From: JAAHGY01 sp051439365
Lineage (GTDB): Bacteria; Cyanobacteriota; Cyanobacteriia; CAKZMO01
Length of the DNA stretch: 13,365 nucleotides
Assembly (NCBI GenBank): GCA_051439365.1
Contig: JBFRWC010000335.1
Location: forward strand, 1-13,365
Reading direction: 5' to 3'
Made by a program: the position numbers and the translations under genes. Shown here one piece after another: positions 1-6,187 of this stretch. The notes below the pieces were generated by a model. It was not told the DNA's origin, did not search any database, and was given only the letters and a program-made list of their open reading frames with translations. The stretch's first letter is position 1. The number at the start of each line of letters is the position of its first letter.

Positions 1-597
1 GGTGCTAACGGTCAACAAGTGCTGGACCCCGCCTTTAACTATGGGGTGAAGCTCGTGTCGATGGGCTTTTTGATTGACAAGGATCAGCCTGTGATTTGGC
101 GTGGCCCCATGCTCAACGGCATTATCCGTCAGTTTCTCTACCAGGTGAATTGGGGTGAGTTGTACTACATGATTTTGGATATTCCGCCAGGAACTGGATA
201 TGATCAGTTGACGCTGACTCAAGCGGTGCCGATGGCGGGAGCCGTGATTGTGACTACGCCTCAAAATGTGGCGATTCAGGATGCTCGGCGGGGGTTGCGG
301 ATGTTCCAGCAGTTGAATGTGCCCGTGTTGGGAATTGTGGAAAATATGAGTTACTTTATTCCCCCGGATTTACCCGATCGCCAATATGACATTTTTGGTT
401 CTGGTGGCGGCAAACATACATCGGAAGAGCTAGGCTTACCGTTGCTGGGTGGTGTGCCCCTCGAAATGCCTGTGCGGGAAGGGGGCGATCGCGGCATTCC
501 CATTGTGATCAATGCCCCAGGGTCAGCATCGGCTAAAGCATTGGGAGCGATCGCTCAGCAGGTCGCGGCCCGTGTTTCCGTGGCGGCTCTGTCCTAG
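1..597 (+). CDS. mrp: Mrp/NBP35/ApbC-family P-loop ATPase, 5' truncated
   Basis: The frame is open from base 1 to a TAG stop, so this is the C-terminal 198 codons of a gene that starts outside the window. Family members of about 350 residues are MinD-like ATPases that carry and transfer Fe-S clusters in the cytoplasm. Visible hallmarks are SMGFL, the WRGPML segment, a Walker B/switch region DIPPGTG (bases 178-198), an ENMSYF segment and FGSGGG. The Walker A loop and any N-terminal DUF59 domain would lie upstream. Two oddities: the residue after PPGTG, usually Asp, is Tyr (PPGTGYDQLTL), and no CxxC cluster-binding pair follows ENMS, where many bacterial homologues have one. From memory, lack of CxxC is usual for the main cyanobacterial form, while the Tyr is not. 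Family call is secure; whether this is the housekeeping copy or a paralogue is open. Confidence 0.9.
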   Translation, partial: GANGQQVLDPAFNYGVKLVSMGFLIDKDQPVIWRGPMLNGIIRQFLYQVNWGELYYMILDIPPGTGYDQLTLTQAVPMAGAVIVTTPQNVAIQDARRGLRMFQQLNVPVLGIVENMSYFIPPDLPDRQYDIFGSGGGKHTSEELGLPLLGGVPLEMPVREGGDRGIPIVINAPGSASAKALGAIAQQVAARVSVAALS

Positions 598-629
598 AAC
601 CTCTGGCACAGATATCAAAATATGTAGAG

Positions 630-647
630 ATCCGTGTTATCACGGAT
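630..647 (+). terminator. Hairpin downstream of mrp, possible weak terminator
   Basis: A perfect 7-bp inverted repeat (ATCCGTG / CACGGAT) with a TTAT loop lies 32 nt after the mrp stop. There is no T-run behind it, so it may be a weak terminator, a 3' processing stem or an operator. Confidence 0.35.
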
Positions 648-706
648 GCTGATTGAGTATCCTGGAAGGACATGACCATTTTTTGTCAGTTGTAGTCCTC
701 AAAAAT

Positions 707-710
707 GGAG
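707..710 (+). promoter_or_regulatory. Ribosome binding site deciding the BI-1 start
   Basis: GGAG lies 10 nt before the ATG at 721. An in-frame TTG at 712 would leave only one base of spacing, so the ATG is preferred and the protein starts MTAIVTV. Confidence 0.6.
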
Positions 711-720
711 TTTGTTAACC

Positions 721-1416
721 ATGACAGCAATCGTAACGGTAGCGGCTGCCCGTCCCAGTGAACGGGCAGAGTTTATTAAAAAGACTTATCTGCATTTGGC
801 GGGTGCCGTGGGTGCCTTTATTGGGGTGGAATTTCTGTTATTCCAACTGGGAATTGCCCGACTCCTGACCGAATTTGTGGCGGGTAGCCGTTTCGGCTTT
901 TTATTGCTCCTCGGCGGCTTCGCCGTATTGGGATGGATGTCCCGCAGCTTTGTGGCTAAAGCCGACGATATTAACACTCAATATATGGGTTTGGGCCTCT
1001 ATGTCGTCGGCGAAGCGATCATTTTTGCACCGATTTTGTACATTGCCTCAATCATGACCGATGATGGCAGCATTATCAGCACAGCGGCGGTGTTAACATT
1101 GGCCATGTTTGGCGGACTGACGGCGATCGCTTTCACCACCAAGCGAGATTTCACCTTCTTGGGTGGCATTCTCAAAGTCGGTGGATTTATTGCCTTGGGG
1201 CTAATCCTCTGTAGCACTCTTTTTGGGTTTACCCTGGGTCTATTTTTCTCCGTGTTGATGGTTGGGTTTGCCTCAGCAGCAATTTTGTATGACACATCCA
1301 AGGTCATGCATCATTACTCCACCTCCCAATACGTCGCCGCCTCGCTCGAATTGTTCGCGTCTGTGGCCTTGTTGTTCTGGTACATTCTCCGGATTGTAAT
1401 GGCATCTCGCCGTTAA
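721..1416 (+). CDS. Bax inhibitor-1 / YccA-family membrane protein
   Basis: This 231-residue protein is almost entirely hydrophobic after a short polar N-terminus. Seven membrane helices can be drawn at about 24-45, 56-73, 88-110, 118-137, 146-166, 168-189 and 203-226. The late LYDTSK motif (D191) and the C-terminal pattern QYVAASLELFASVALLFWYILRI match the BI-1/UPF0005 family, whose members include E. coli YccA (an FtsH modulator) and Bacillus YetJ (a pH-gated calcium leak channel). YetJ uses an aspartate pair; here D191 is present but its partner position in the last helix appears to be Ser214, as in YccA-like proteins. The role is therefore more likely YccA-like membrane quality control than a YetJ-type channel, but this is inference. 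It stands alone, with its own RBS and a strong terminator. Confidence 0.88.
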   Translation: MTAIVTVAAARPSERAEFIKKTYLHLAGAVGAFIGVEFLLFQLGIARLLTEFVAGSRFGFLLLLGGFAVLGWMSRSFVAKADDINTQYMGLGLYVVGEAIIFAPILYIASIMTDDGSIISTAAVLTLAMFGGLTAIAFTTKRDFTFLGGILKVGGFIALGLILCSTLFGFTLGLFFSVLMVGFASAAILYDTSKVMHHYSTSQYVAASLELFASVALLFWYILRIVMASRR

Positions 1417-1440
1417 TCGACGCAACTAGCATCAGTTCTA

Positions 1441-1478
1441 AGAGCAGCGTGCTTTGTACGCTGCTCTCGAATTTTTTG
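1441..1478 (+). terminator. Intrinsic terminator after the BI-1 gene
   Basis: A 10-bp perfect stem (AGAGCAGCGT / ACGCTGCTCT), extendable by a G-T and a C-G pair to 12 bp, is followed by CGAA and six Ts (1472-1477). It lies 24 nt after the stop. It points toward the convergent leuD gene and should insulate leuD from read-through. Confidence 0.88.
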
Positions 1479-1500
1479 TGGAGTCAGACAAACTCAGGCA

Positions 1501-2103
1501 TTAGGCTACCATCTTACTCCAACCCACATAGGGAAGCTGCGCCGCCGTTGCCTTCACCACCTCAGCCTGGGCCACCAACTGGCCACAGGCATCCCAAGTG
1601 CCCCCCACCAACATTTGTCGGGGACCGTCGGCCATTGTGACCGTAGCGGTGATGGCTTCACAAGCCACCGTTTGGTTCGCTAGATCCAAGGTCAAATGGG
1701 TTTGAGGATTGGTGGCGATCGCTCCCTGCAATTGGGCCACCGTTTCCCCATCCGCCACCACACAGGGAATCCCCATCGCTACACAGTTGCCAAAGAAAAT
1801 CTCGGCAAAGCTCTCACCAATGATGGCTTGAATGCCCCAACGAGCGATCGCCTGGGGTGCATGTTCCCGGCTGGACCCACAGCCGAAGTTGCGGTTTACC
1901 ACCAAGATTTTAGCCTGTTGGTATTGGCTTTGATCGAAGGGATGGTCGCCGTCAAGTTGGGCGCGATCGTCTTCAAAGGCATGGTCTCCGAGTCCGTCAA
2001 AGGTGACACATTTGAGGAATCGAGCCGGAATAATGCGATCGGTGTCAATGTCGTCGCCTTTGAGCGGAATGGCGGGTCCGGAAATAGTTGTCACTGCACT
2101 CAT
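1501..2103 (-). CDS. leuD: 3-isopropylmalate dehydratase small subunit
   Basis: LeuD pairs with LeuC to form isopropylmalate isomerase, which converts 2-isopropylmalate to 3-isopropylmalate in leucine biosynthesis. The 200-residue product is the normal size for the aconitase swivel domain. Typical motifs are GDDIDTDRIIPARFL near residues 16-30 and FGCGSSREHAP at 73-83, the loop that contacts the substrate. The N-terminus MSAVTTISGPAIPLKGDDID aligns naturally with the family, so the ATG at 2103 is the start, although no strong Shine-Dalgarno precedes it. It is downstream of leuC on the same strand with an 84-nt gap that contains a perfect palindrome. The two are probably co-transcribed, with the palindrome possibly setting the leuC:leuD ratio. 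Confidence 0.95.
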   Translation of the reverse strand: MSAVTTISGPAIPLKGDDIDTDRIIPARFLKCVTFDGLGDHAFEDDRAQLDGDHPFDQSQYQQAKILVVNRNFGCGSSREHAPQAIARWGIQAIIGESFAEIFFGNCVAMGIPCVVADGETVAQLQGAIATNPQTHLTLDLANQTVACEAITATVTMADGPRQMLVGGTWDACGQLVAQAEVVKATAAQLPYVGWSKMVA

Positions 2104-2134
2104 AGTTTTTCTAGGTTGGGTGAATTGTTCAGAT

Positions 2135-2173
2135 AACCGGGGTCTAGAAACCGGGGTTCTTAAAGAACCCCGG
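2135..2173. repeat. Palindromic repeat between leuC and leuD
   Basis: Bases 2151-2173 form a perfect palindrome with 11-bp arms (CCGGGGTTCTT / AAGAACCCCGG) around one central A. The element AACCGGGGT also occurs twice as a direct repeat, at 2135-2143 and 2149-2157, period 14. In the leuC-to-leuD transcript it would fold into a strong hairpin 14 nt after the leuC stop, without a useful T-run. It resembles the CCGGG-centred palindromes dispersed in many cyanobacterial genomes. Confidence 0.75.
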
Positions 2174-2187
2174 CTTCTTTTTCGGGT

Positions 2188-3597
2188 TTATGCTTTGAGC
2201 AGATCTCGGACATCAGTAACGTGCCCAGCGATCGCCGCTGCTGCCACCATTGCCGGACTCATCAGTAAGGTCCGCCCAGAAGATGATCCTTGGCGACCCT
2301 TAAAATTGCGGTTGGACGAGGACGCACTGATTTGCCGTCCTTGCAGTTTGTCCGGATTCATGGCCAAACACATGGAGCATCCTGCTTGCCGCCATTCAAA
2401 TCCTGCGGCTTCAAAAACTTTATCCAGCCCCTCAGATTCAGCCTCTTGCTTCACTTTTTCAGACCCTGGGACCACAAAGGCTTTAATGCCTGTCGCGACG
2501 TGCTGGCCCTGAGCCACTTTCGCCGCTTCCCGCAGATCGCTGATGCGTCCGTTGGTGCAACTGCCAATGAAGCACACATCCACCGGGGTGCCTTTAATCG
2601 GGGTTCCGGGCCGCAAGTCCATATACTGATAGGCTTCCTGGGCAATAGCGCGATCGCCCTCTGGCAAACTCTCGGCCACGGGCACCTGTTCCGTCACCCC
2701 AATGCCCTGGCCGGGAGTAATCCCCCAGGTCACCGTCGGCTCAATTTCTGCGGCATCAAACACTACCACATCATCGTACTCCGCATCAGCATCACTGCGA
2801 AGGCTCTCCCACCAGGCCACAGCCTTCTCCCAATCCTCGCCACTGGGGGCAAATTCCCGCCCGTTAAGATAGTCGTAAGTGGTCTGATCTGGGTTGACAT
2901 AACCGCATCGCGCCCCGCCCTCAATGGACATATTACACACGGTCATGCGCTCTTCCATGCTCATCTGCTCAAAGGTGGTGCCCGCAAACTCGTAGGCAAA
3001 GCCCACCCCGCCTTTTACACCGAGCTTGCGAATAATGTGCAGCACCACGTCTTTGGCATACACACCGGGGCGCAGGGTGCCATTCACTTCCACCTTTCTC
3101 ACCTTCAGTTTCGCCAGTGCCAGGGTTTGGGACGCGAGCACATCCCGCACTTGACTGGTGCCAATCCCAAAGGCGATCGCCCCAAAGGCCCCGTGGGTCG
3201 AGGTGTGACTGTCTCCACACGCAATTGTCATCCCTGGTTGAGTTAACCCTTGTTCCGGCGCAATCACATGAACAATCCCCTGCCGCCCCGACCCAATATT
3301 GTAGAAAGGGATCTGATTTTCTTGGCAATTCTGTTCCAGTGCTTGAATCATTTCCTCGGCCAAGCCATCCACAAAGGGACGAGCTTGGTTCTCCGTGGGT
3401 ACGATGTGATCTACCGTGGCGATGGTGCGATCGGGAAACGGCACCGATAGTTGACGCTCCCGCAACATCGCAAACGCCTGGGGGCTAGTGACTTCATGGA
3501 TTAGATGTAGCCCAATAAAGAGCTGCGTCTGCCCAGAAGCCAGTGTGCCCACCGTGTGGGTAGCCCAAACTTTATCAAACAATGTCCCCTTACTCAT
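2188..3597 (-). CDS. leuC: 3-isopropylmalate dehydratase large subunit
   Basis: LeuC is the 4Fe-4S catalytic subunit of isopropylmalate isomerase in leucine biosynthesis. The 469-residue product has family-standard length. The three cluster cysteines are C347 (in CFIGSCTNGR), C407 and C410 (in GCSMCLAMNPD). Active-site segments CGDSHTSTHGAFGA (127-140) and SSSNRNFKGRQG (426-437) are intact. The open frame runs upstream to 3666, but the start MSKGTLFDKVW at 3597 fits the family. It is preceded by GGAGGA with 7-nt spacing, so the extra 23 residues upstream are leader. leuD follows on the same strand. No codon or motif anomalies are seen, and the gene should encode an active subunit. Confidence 0.97.
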   Translation of the reverse strand: MSKGTLFDKVWATHTVGTLASGQTQLFIGLHLIHEVTSPQAFAMLRERQLSVPFPDRTIATVDHIVPTENQARPFVDGLAEEMIQALEQNCQENQIPFYNIGSGRQGIVHVIAPEQGLTQPGMTIACGDSHTSTHGAFGAIAFGIGTSQVRDVLASQTLALAKLKVRKVEVNGTLRPGVYAKDVVLHIIRKLGVKGGVGFAYEFAGTTFEQMSMEERMTVCNMSIEGGARCGYVNPDQTTYDYLNGREFAPSGEDWEKAVAWWESLRSDADAEYDDVVVFDAAEIEPTVTWGITPGQGIGVTEQVPVAESLPEGDRAIAQEAYQYMDLRPGTPIKGTPVDVCFIGSCTNGRISDLREAAKVAQGQHVATGIKAFVVPGSEKVKQEAESEGLDKVFEAAGFEWRQAGCSMCLAMNPDKLQGRQISASSSNRNFKGRQGSSSGRTLLMSPAMVAAAAIAGHVTDVRDLLKA

Positions 3598-3604
3598 CGA
3601 CTCA

Positions 3605-3610
3605 TCCTCC
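3605..3610 (-). promoter_or_regulatory. Strong Shine-Dalgarno of leuC
   Basis: On the minus strand GGAGGA stands 7 nt before the ATG at 3597. This decides the start against the in-frame ATG at 3666. Confidence 0.8.
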
Positions 3611-3634
3611 GCAAGCGTACGCCTAAGTTGTGGC

Positions 3635-3665
3635 TGCGAATGGTCCTGGTTCCGAACCGTTCGCA
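3635..3665 (-). promoter_or_regulatory. Nested inverted repeats in the leuC leader
   Basis: An outer pair TGCGAA (3635-3640) / TTCGCA (3660-3665) encloses a perfect inner palindrome GGTTCCGAACC (3648-3658). Both lie 38-68 nt upstream of the leuC start. They could form an mRNA stem or be a regulator site. No leucine-rich leader peptide is visible. Confidence 0.35.
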
Positions 3666-3772
3666 TTACATAAAGTGTCCTAAAACCAGCTTTTTATCGT
3701 ACACCAGTGACTGATTACTTCACCCAATATGTTAGTTATTTTTTAGACTGGCCTGATCGTAGGCATCAGCAG

Positions 3773-4183
3773 CTAAGAAGCAATTAATACAACGGCGGCG
3801 ATCGCCAACCCCACCCCAACGCCCTGCTTCAGGGTCAGTGCTTCCTGTAAAACTAATGTCCCAAAGAGAACGCTGAGCGCCGGATACAGCCCTACCATCA
3901 CGGATACCCAGGATAGTGGGCCTTTTGAGAGGGCAACCAAATAGAAGAAAAAAGCAAAATGTTGCAGGATTCCCGTTAGTATCCCTAGTCCGACCCCTTG
4001 AGGATAAAAACTCCACGGCACATCGGTCAGCAACACTAACACCAGAAATGTGATGGTATTGCCAATGATGACGTACATCAGAGCCACCGTCGGATCGATA
4101 TATTGGGTGGTCAGTTTGCTGGTAATCGTCCACAATCCATAACAGACGAAAGAACTAACCGCAGATAGCGTCCAAATAGGCAT
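3773..4183 (-). CDS. Single-domain EamA/DMT-type membrane protein
   Basis: The product has 136 residues starting MPIWTLSAVSSFVCYGLW, which enters the first membrane helix at once as in EamA (DUF6) domains. About five helices are visible: 4-22, 33-52, 63-84, 90-110 and 119-134. The late pattern GLYPALSVLFGTLVLQEALT followed by a glycine-rich last helix is the classic EamA end, including the conserved glutamate (E114). Most drug/metabolite transporters carry two such domains in about 300 residues; this is one, so it would act as a homo- or hetero-dimer, like other half-size members. The frame is open 59 codons further upstream (to 4360), but that stretch is polar, lacks family similarity and overlaps an inverted-repeat region. 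No strong RBS is seen. Substrate unknown. Confidence 0.75.
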   Translation of the reverse strand: MPIWTLSAVSSFVCYGLWTITSKLTTQYIDPTVALMYVIIGNTITFLVLVLLTDVPWSFYPQGVGLGILTGILQHFAFFFYLVALSKGPLSWVSVMVGLYPALSVLFGTLVLQEALTLKQGVGVGLAIAAVVLIAS

Positions 4184-4221
4184 AGGTATTCTGGGCAAAT
4201 GACATAAATGTGCTTGGGGTC

Positions 4222-4358
4222 GATACACAGTGACCTTAAGTGCCTTGGATGCGAAAGTCAAATACACAGAAGCCTGAATGCTCCTTGGAAGCTGGGGGAT
4301 CAAACGATAACATGACAACAAGACACTCAGGCTGTACTCAGACCGTTCACTGTGTATC
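4222..4358. repeat. 137-bp segment bounded by 12-bp inverted repeats
   Basis: GATACACAGTGA (4222-4233) and TCACTGTGTATC (4347-4358) are perfect inverted repeats 113 bp apart. A second nested pair is AGCCTGA (4271-4277) / TCAGGCT (4327-4333), and TACACAG recurs directly at 4263-4269. The segment fills most of the divergent gap between the EamA gene and the first PPC-module gene. No target-site duplication is evident. It may be a small non-autonomous element, a structured RNA or paired regulator sites. Confidence 0.5.
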
Positions 4359-4403
4359 ACCCGTAGCTACCCTTTAACTGTATCTAAACTGAACTGATTT
4401 AAT

Positions 4404-5993
4404 ATGAAAGACCGCGCAGGGGAAACCCTCAAAAAGGCCCGCAAACTTAACTTTAGAAACCGAAACCAGAGAGTTAAAGAATTGATTGGCGGCAGCGATG
4501 ACATGACGGATATTTACCGATTTAGGGCGAGGAGTAGTGCGATCGCCATCACGGCCCAAGGTCTGAGCCGCAAAGAAGATGTGACCCTGTACCAAGTGGA
4601 TCAAAAACTCGGCCCAACCCTGAGGAGAATTGGCAATCAGGAATTTGAGGAATTGCGTCCCAAACAGCAGCAGAGATTTTTGTCGGTCCTTGGCCTCACC
4701 CCAGCTCGTCAAGGGAAAAAAACAACCTACACCACGGACATAGAAAACGGTGTGTATTTCTTGGTCGTGTCCAGTAAAGCCCAAAAAAGTGAGAAGTACA
4801 CGCTGCAATTCTCAGCCTCTCCCCTTGAAGTAGACGCTGAGCCTGATGATGACATGGGTGATAGTCCCCCTGTCCTATCTGGGCCTGATACAATTGGCAA
4901 CACCTTAGAAACAGCGAAGCCAATTGCCCTGAGGGCTACGGAAACAGAAGCGATCGGAGGCAATGACTCTGACGATGTTTTCCAATTTACCCTGGGCGAT
5001 CGCCGCAAAGTCTCCCTTACACTCAATGGACTTGTTCAAAACGCGGATATCACCCTACTGGACAGCAACGGTAGCACCATCAGAAGTGCCAGCACACCCG
5101 GAGTAGTGGCTGAGAGCCTGGTCCGGACCTTAGACTCAGGGACTTACTACATTCAAGTCACCTCAGATAGTGCTACAGCCACTGCTTATACCCTAGTAGC
5201 CGATAGCACAACGCTAACCACCAAGACTCTATACACCCCAGATGGGTCCAGTTTGCCAGAGTCCCAAAATGAATTGATCTTTGCTCAGTTGCCGTTTCCC
5301 CCAGCCGAAGCCAATATAGTGTCTGTTGAAACTGACCTCTCACTGCCCTTTTTGCAACTGAGGGGCCTCGTAGCCAGTGATAATGCAACTGTGACCGTCA
5401 CCACTGATGGAGTTGAGGTGGATAGTCAGGTAAACAATAGCCAAGAAGGCTACGTGGGCTATGGCAACTACCGTCCCAACTACTCTAGCTTTGATGCGAT
5501 TCTTTTCTCCGCTGATGCGGAACCTGTAAATCCTGCCGGATTAGCAGTACTGGATGCAGATGTCGGATATCAATTGTCCTTTGAGGTCGCGATTACTGAC
5601 GAATTCAGTAATGATCGCGATCGCGCCGGATTTAGCATTCTCGTTGTCAGTAGTGATGGTCAACGAGCCATTGAACTAGGGTTTAACGAAACCGGGATTT
5701 TTTCCCAATCCGAGACCTTCGATGCTGAAAATTTGATCACACCCACAGGCTTTGCCATGAGTGACTTGGTGGCCTACAATCTGCATGTTGTGGATTCCAG
5801 CTATCAACTTTTTGCTAACGGCAGCCCCATCATGTCCGGTAGCCTCAAACAATCCTATGTCTTCGATCCCTTGGCCAGCGACCCACCCTTACCCTTCAAT
5901 CCCTATACCACTCCCAACTTTATTTTCTTTGGCGATAATACGGATGATGCCAATGCCACATTTACCCTAGGTAGCATTTCCGTCACCACCTAA
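4404..5993 (+). CDS. PPC-module protein with lectin-like C-terminal domain (paralogue 1)
   Basis: The product has 529 residues. Residues 3-138 (DRAGETL...DIYRF...YFLVVSS...YTLQFS) follow the strand pattern of bacterial pre-peptidase C-terminal (PPC) domains, but carry a basic, probably helical insertion at about 66-108. Residues 162-266 are a second, canonical PPC domain (DTIGNTLETA, DDVFQFTL, ADITLLDSNG, SGTYYIQV). Residues about 276-529 resemble the cyanobacterial 'choice-of-anchor Y' type: GYVGYGNYRPNY, DRAGFSILVVSSDG, IELGF, YQLFANGSPIMSGSL and PNFIFFGD. PPC domains are normally extracytoplasmic, yet the protein starts MKDRAGETLKK with no signal peptide, and no C-terminal anchor or RTX repeat is seen. 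Secretion by a type I system or an intracellular role are both possible. The ATG at 4404 is chosen because the same start pattern recurs in both neighbours; no Shine-Dalgarno is visible. Function unknown, possibly adhesion or glycan binding. Confidence 0.8.
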   Translation: MKDRAGETLKKARKLNFRNRNQRVKELIGGSDDMTDIYRFRARSSAIAITAQGLSRKEDVTLYQVDQKLGPTLRRIGNQEFEELRPKQQQRFLSVLGLTPARQGKKTTYTTDIENGVYFLVVSSKAQKSEKYTLQFSASPLEVDAEPDDDMGDSPPVLSGPDTIGNTLETAKPIALRATETEAIGGNDSDDVFQFTLGDRRKVSLTLNGLVQNADITLLDSNGSTIRSASTPGVVAESLVRTLDSGTYYIQVTSDSATATAYTLVADSTTLTTKTLYTPDGSSLPESQNELIFAQLPFPPAEANIVSVETDLSLPFLQLRGLVASDNATVTVTTDGVEVDSQVNNSQEGYVGYGNYRPNYSSFDAILFSADAEPVNPAGLAVLDADVGYQLSFEVAITDEFSNDRDRAGFSILVVSSDGQRAIELGFNETGIFSQSETFDAENLITPTGFAMSDLVAYNLHVVDSSYQLFANGSPIMSGSLKQSYVFDPLASDPPLPFNPYTTPNFIFFGDNTDDANATFTLGSISVTT

Positions 5994-6187
5994 TCATCAG
6001 CGATCTTGACCACTGCATTTTTGACCATCACGCTCTTAGCCGCCACATGGTGAACTGATAGACAATATGCAACGTTTTATATCGAAAGGATGTCCCAATC
6101 GTGGAAGGCAGGTATAAAACACTCAAACACTTTCCCATAAATACTTGAAATCCGCCCATTGATCTGGCTCTATTACCCAGGAAGAAG

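Noticed and set aside
2290..3246. Long open frame of 318 codons opposite leuC
   Set aside because: It is fully antisense to a well-supported LeuC with intact catalytic residues, has low-complexity His/Gly/Leu content and no recognisable domain.
3598..3666. N-terminal extension of LeuC
   Set aside because: GGAGGA sits ideally before the ATG at 3597, and the product from there has exact family length and start sequence.
4184..4360. 59-codon upstream extension of the EamA protein
   Set aside because: It is polar, unlike the family, and overlaps the inverted-repeat segment; the helix-leading Met at 4183 fits better.
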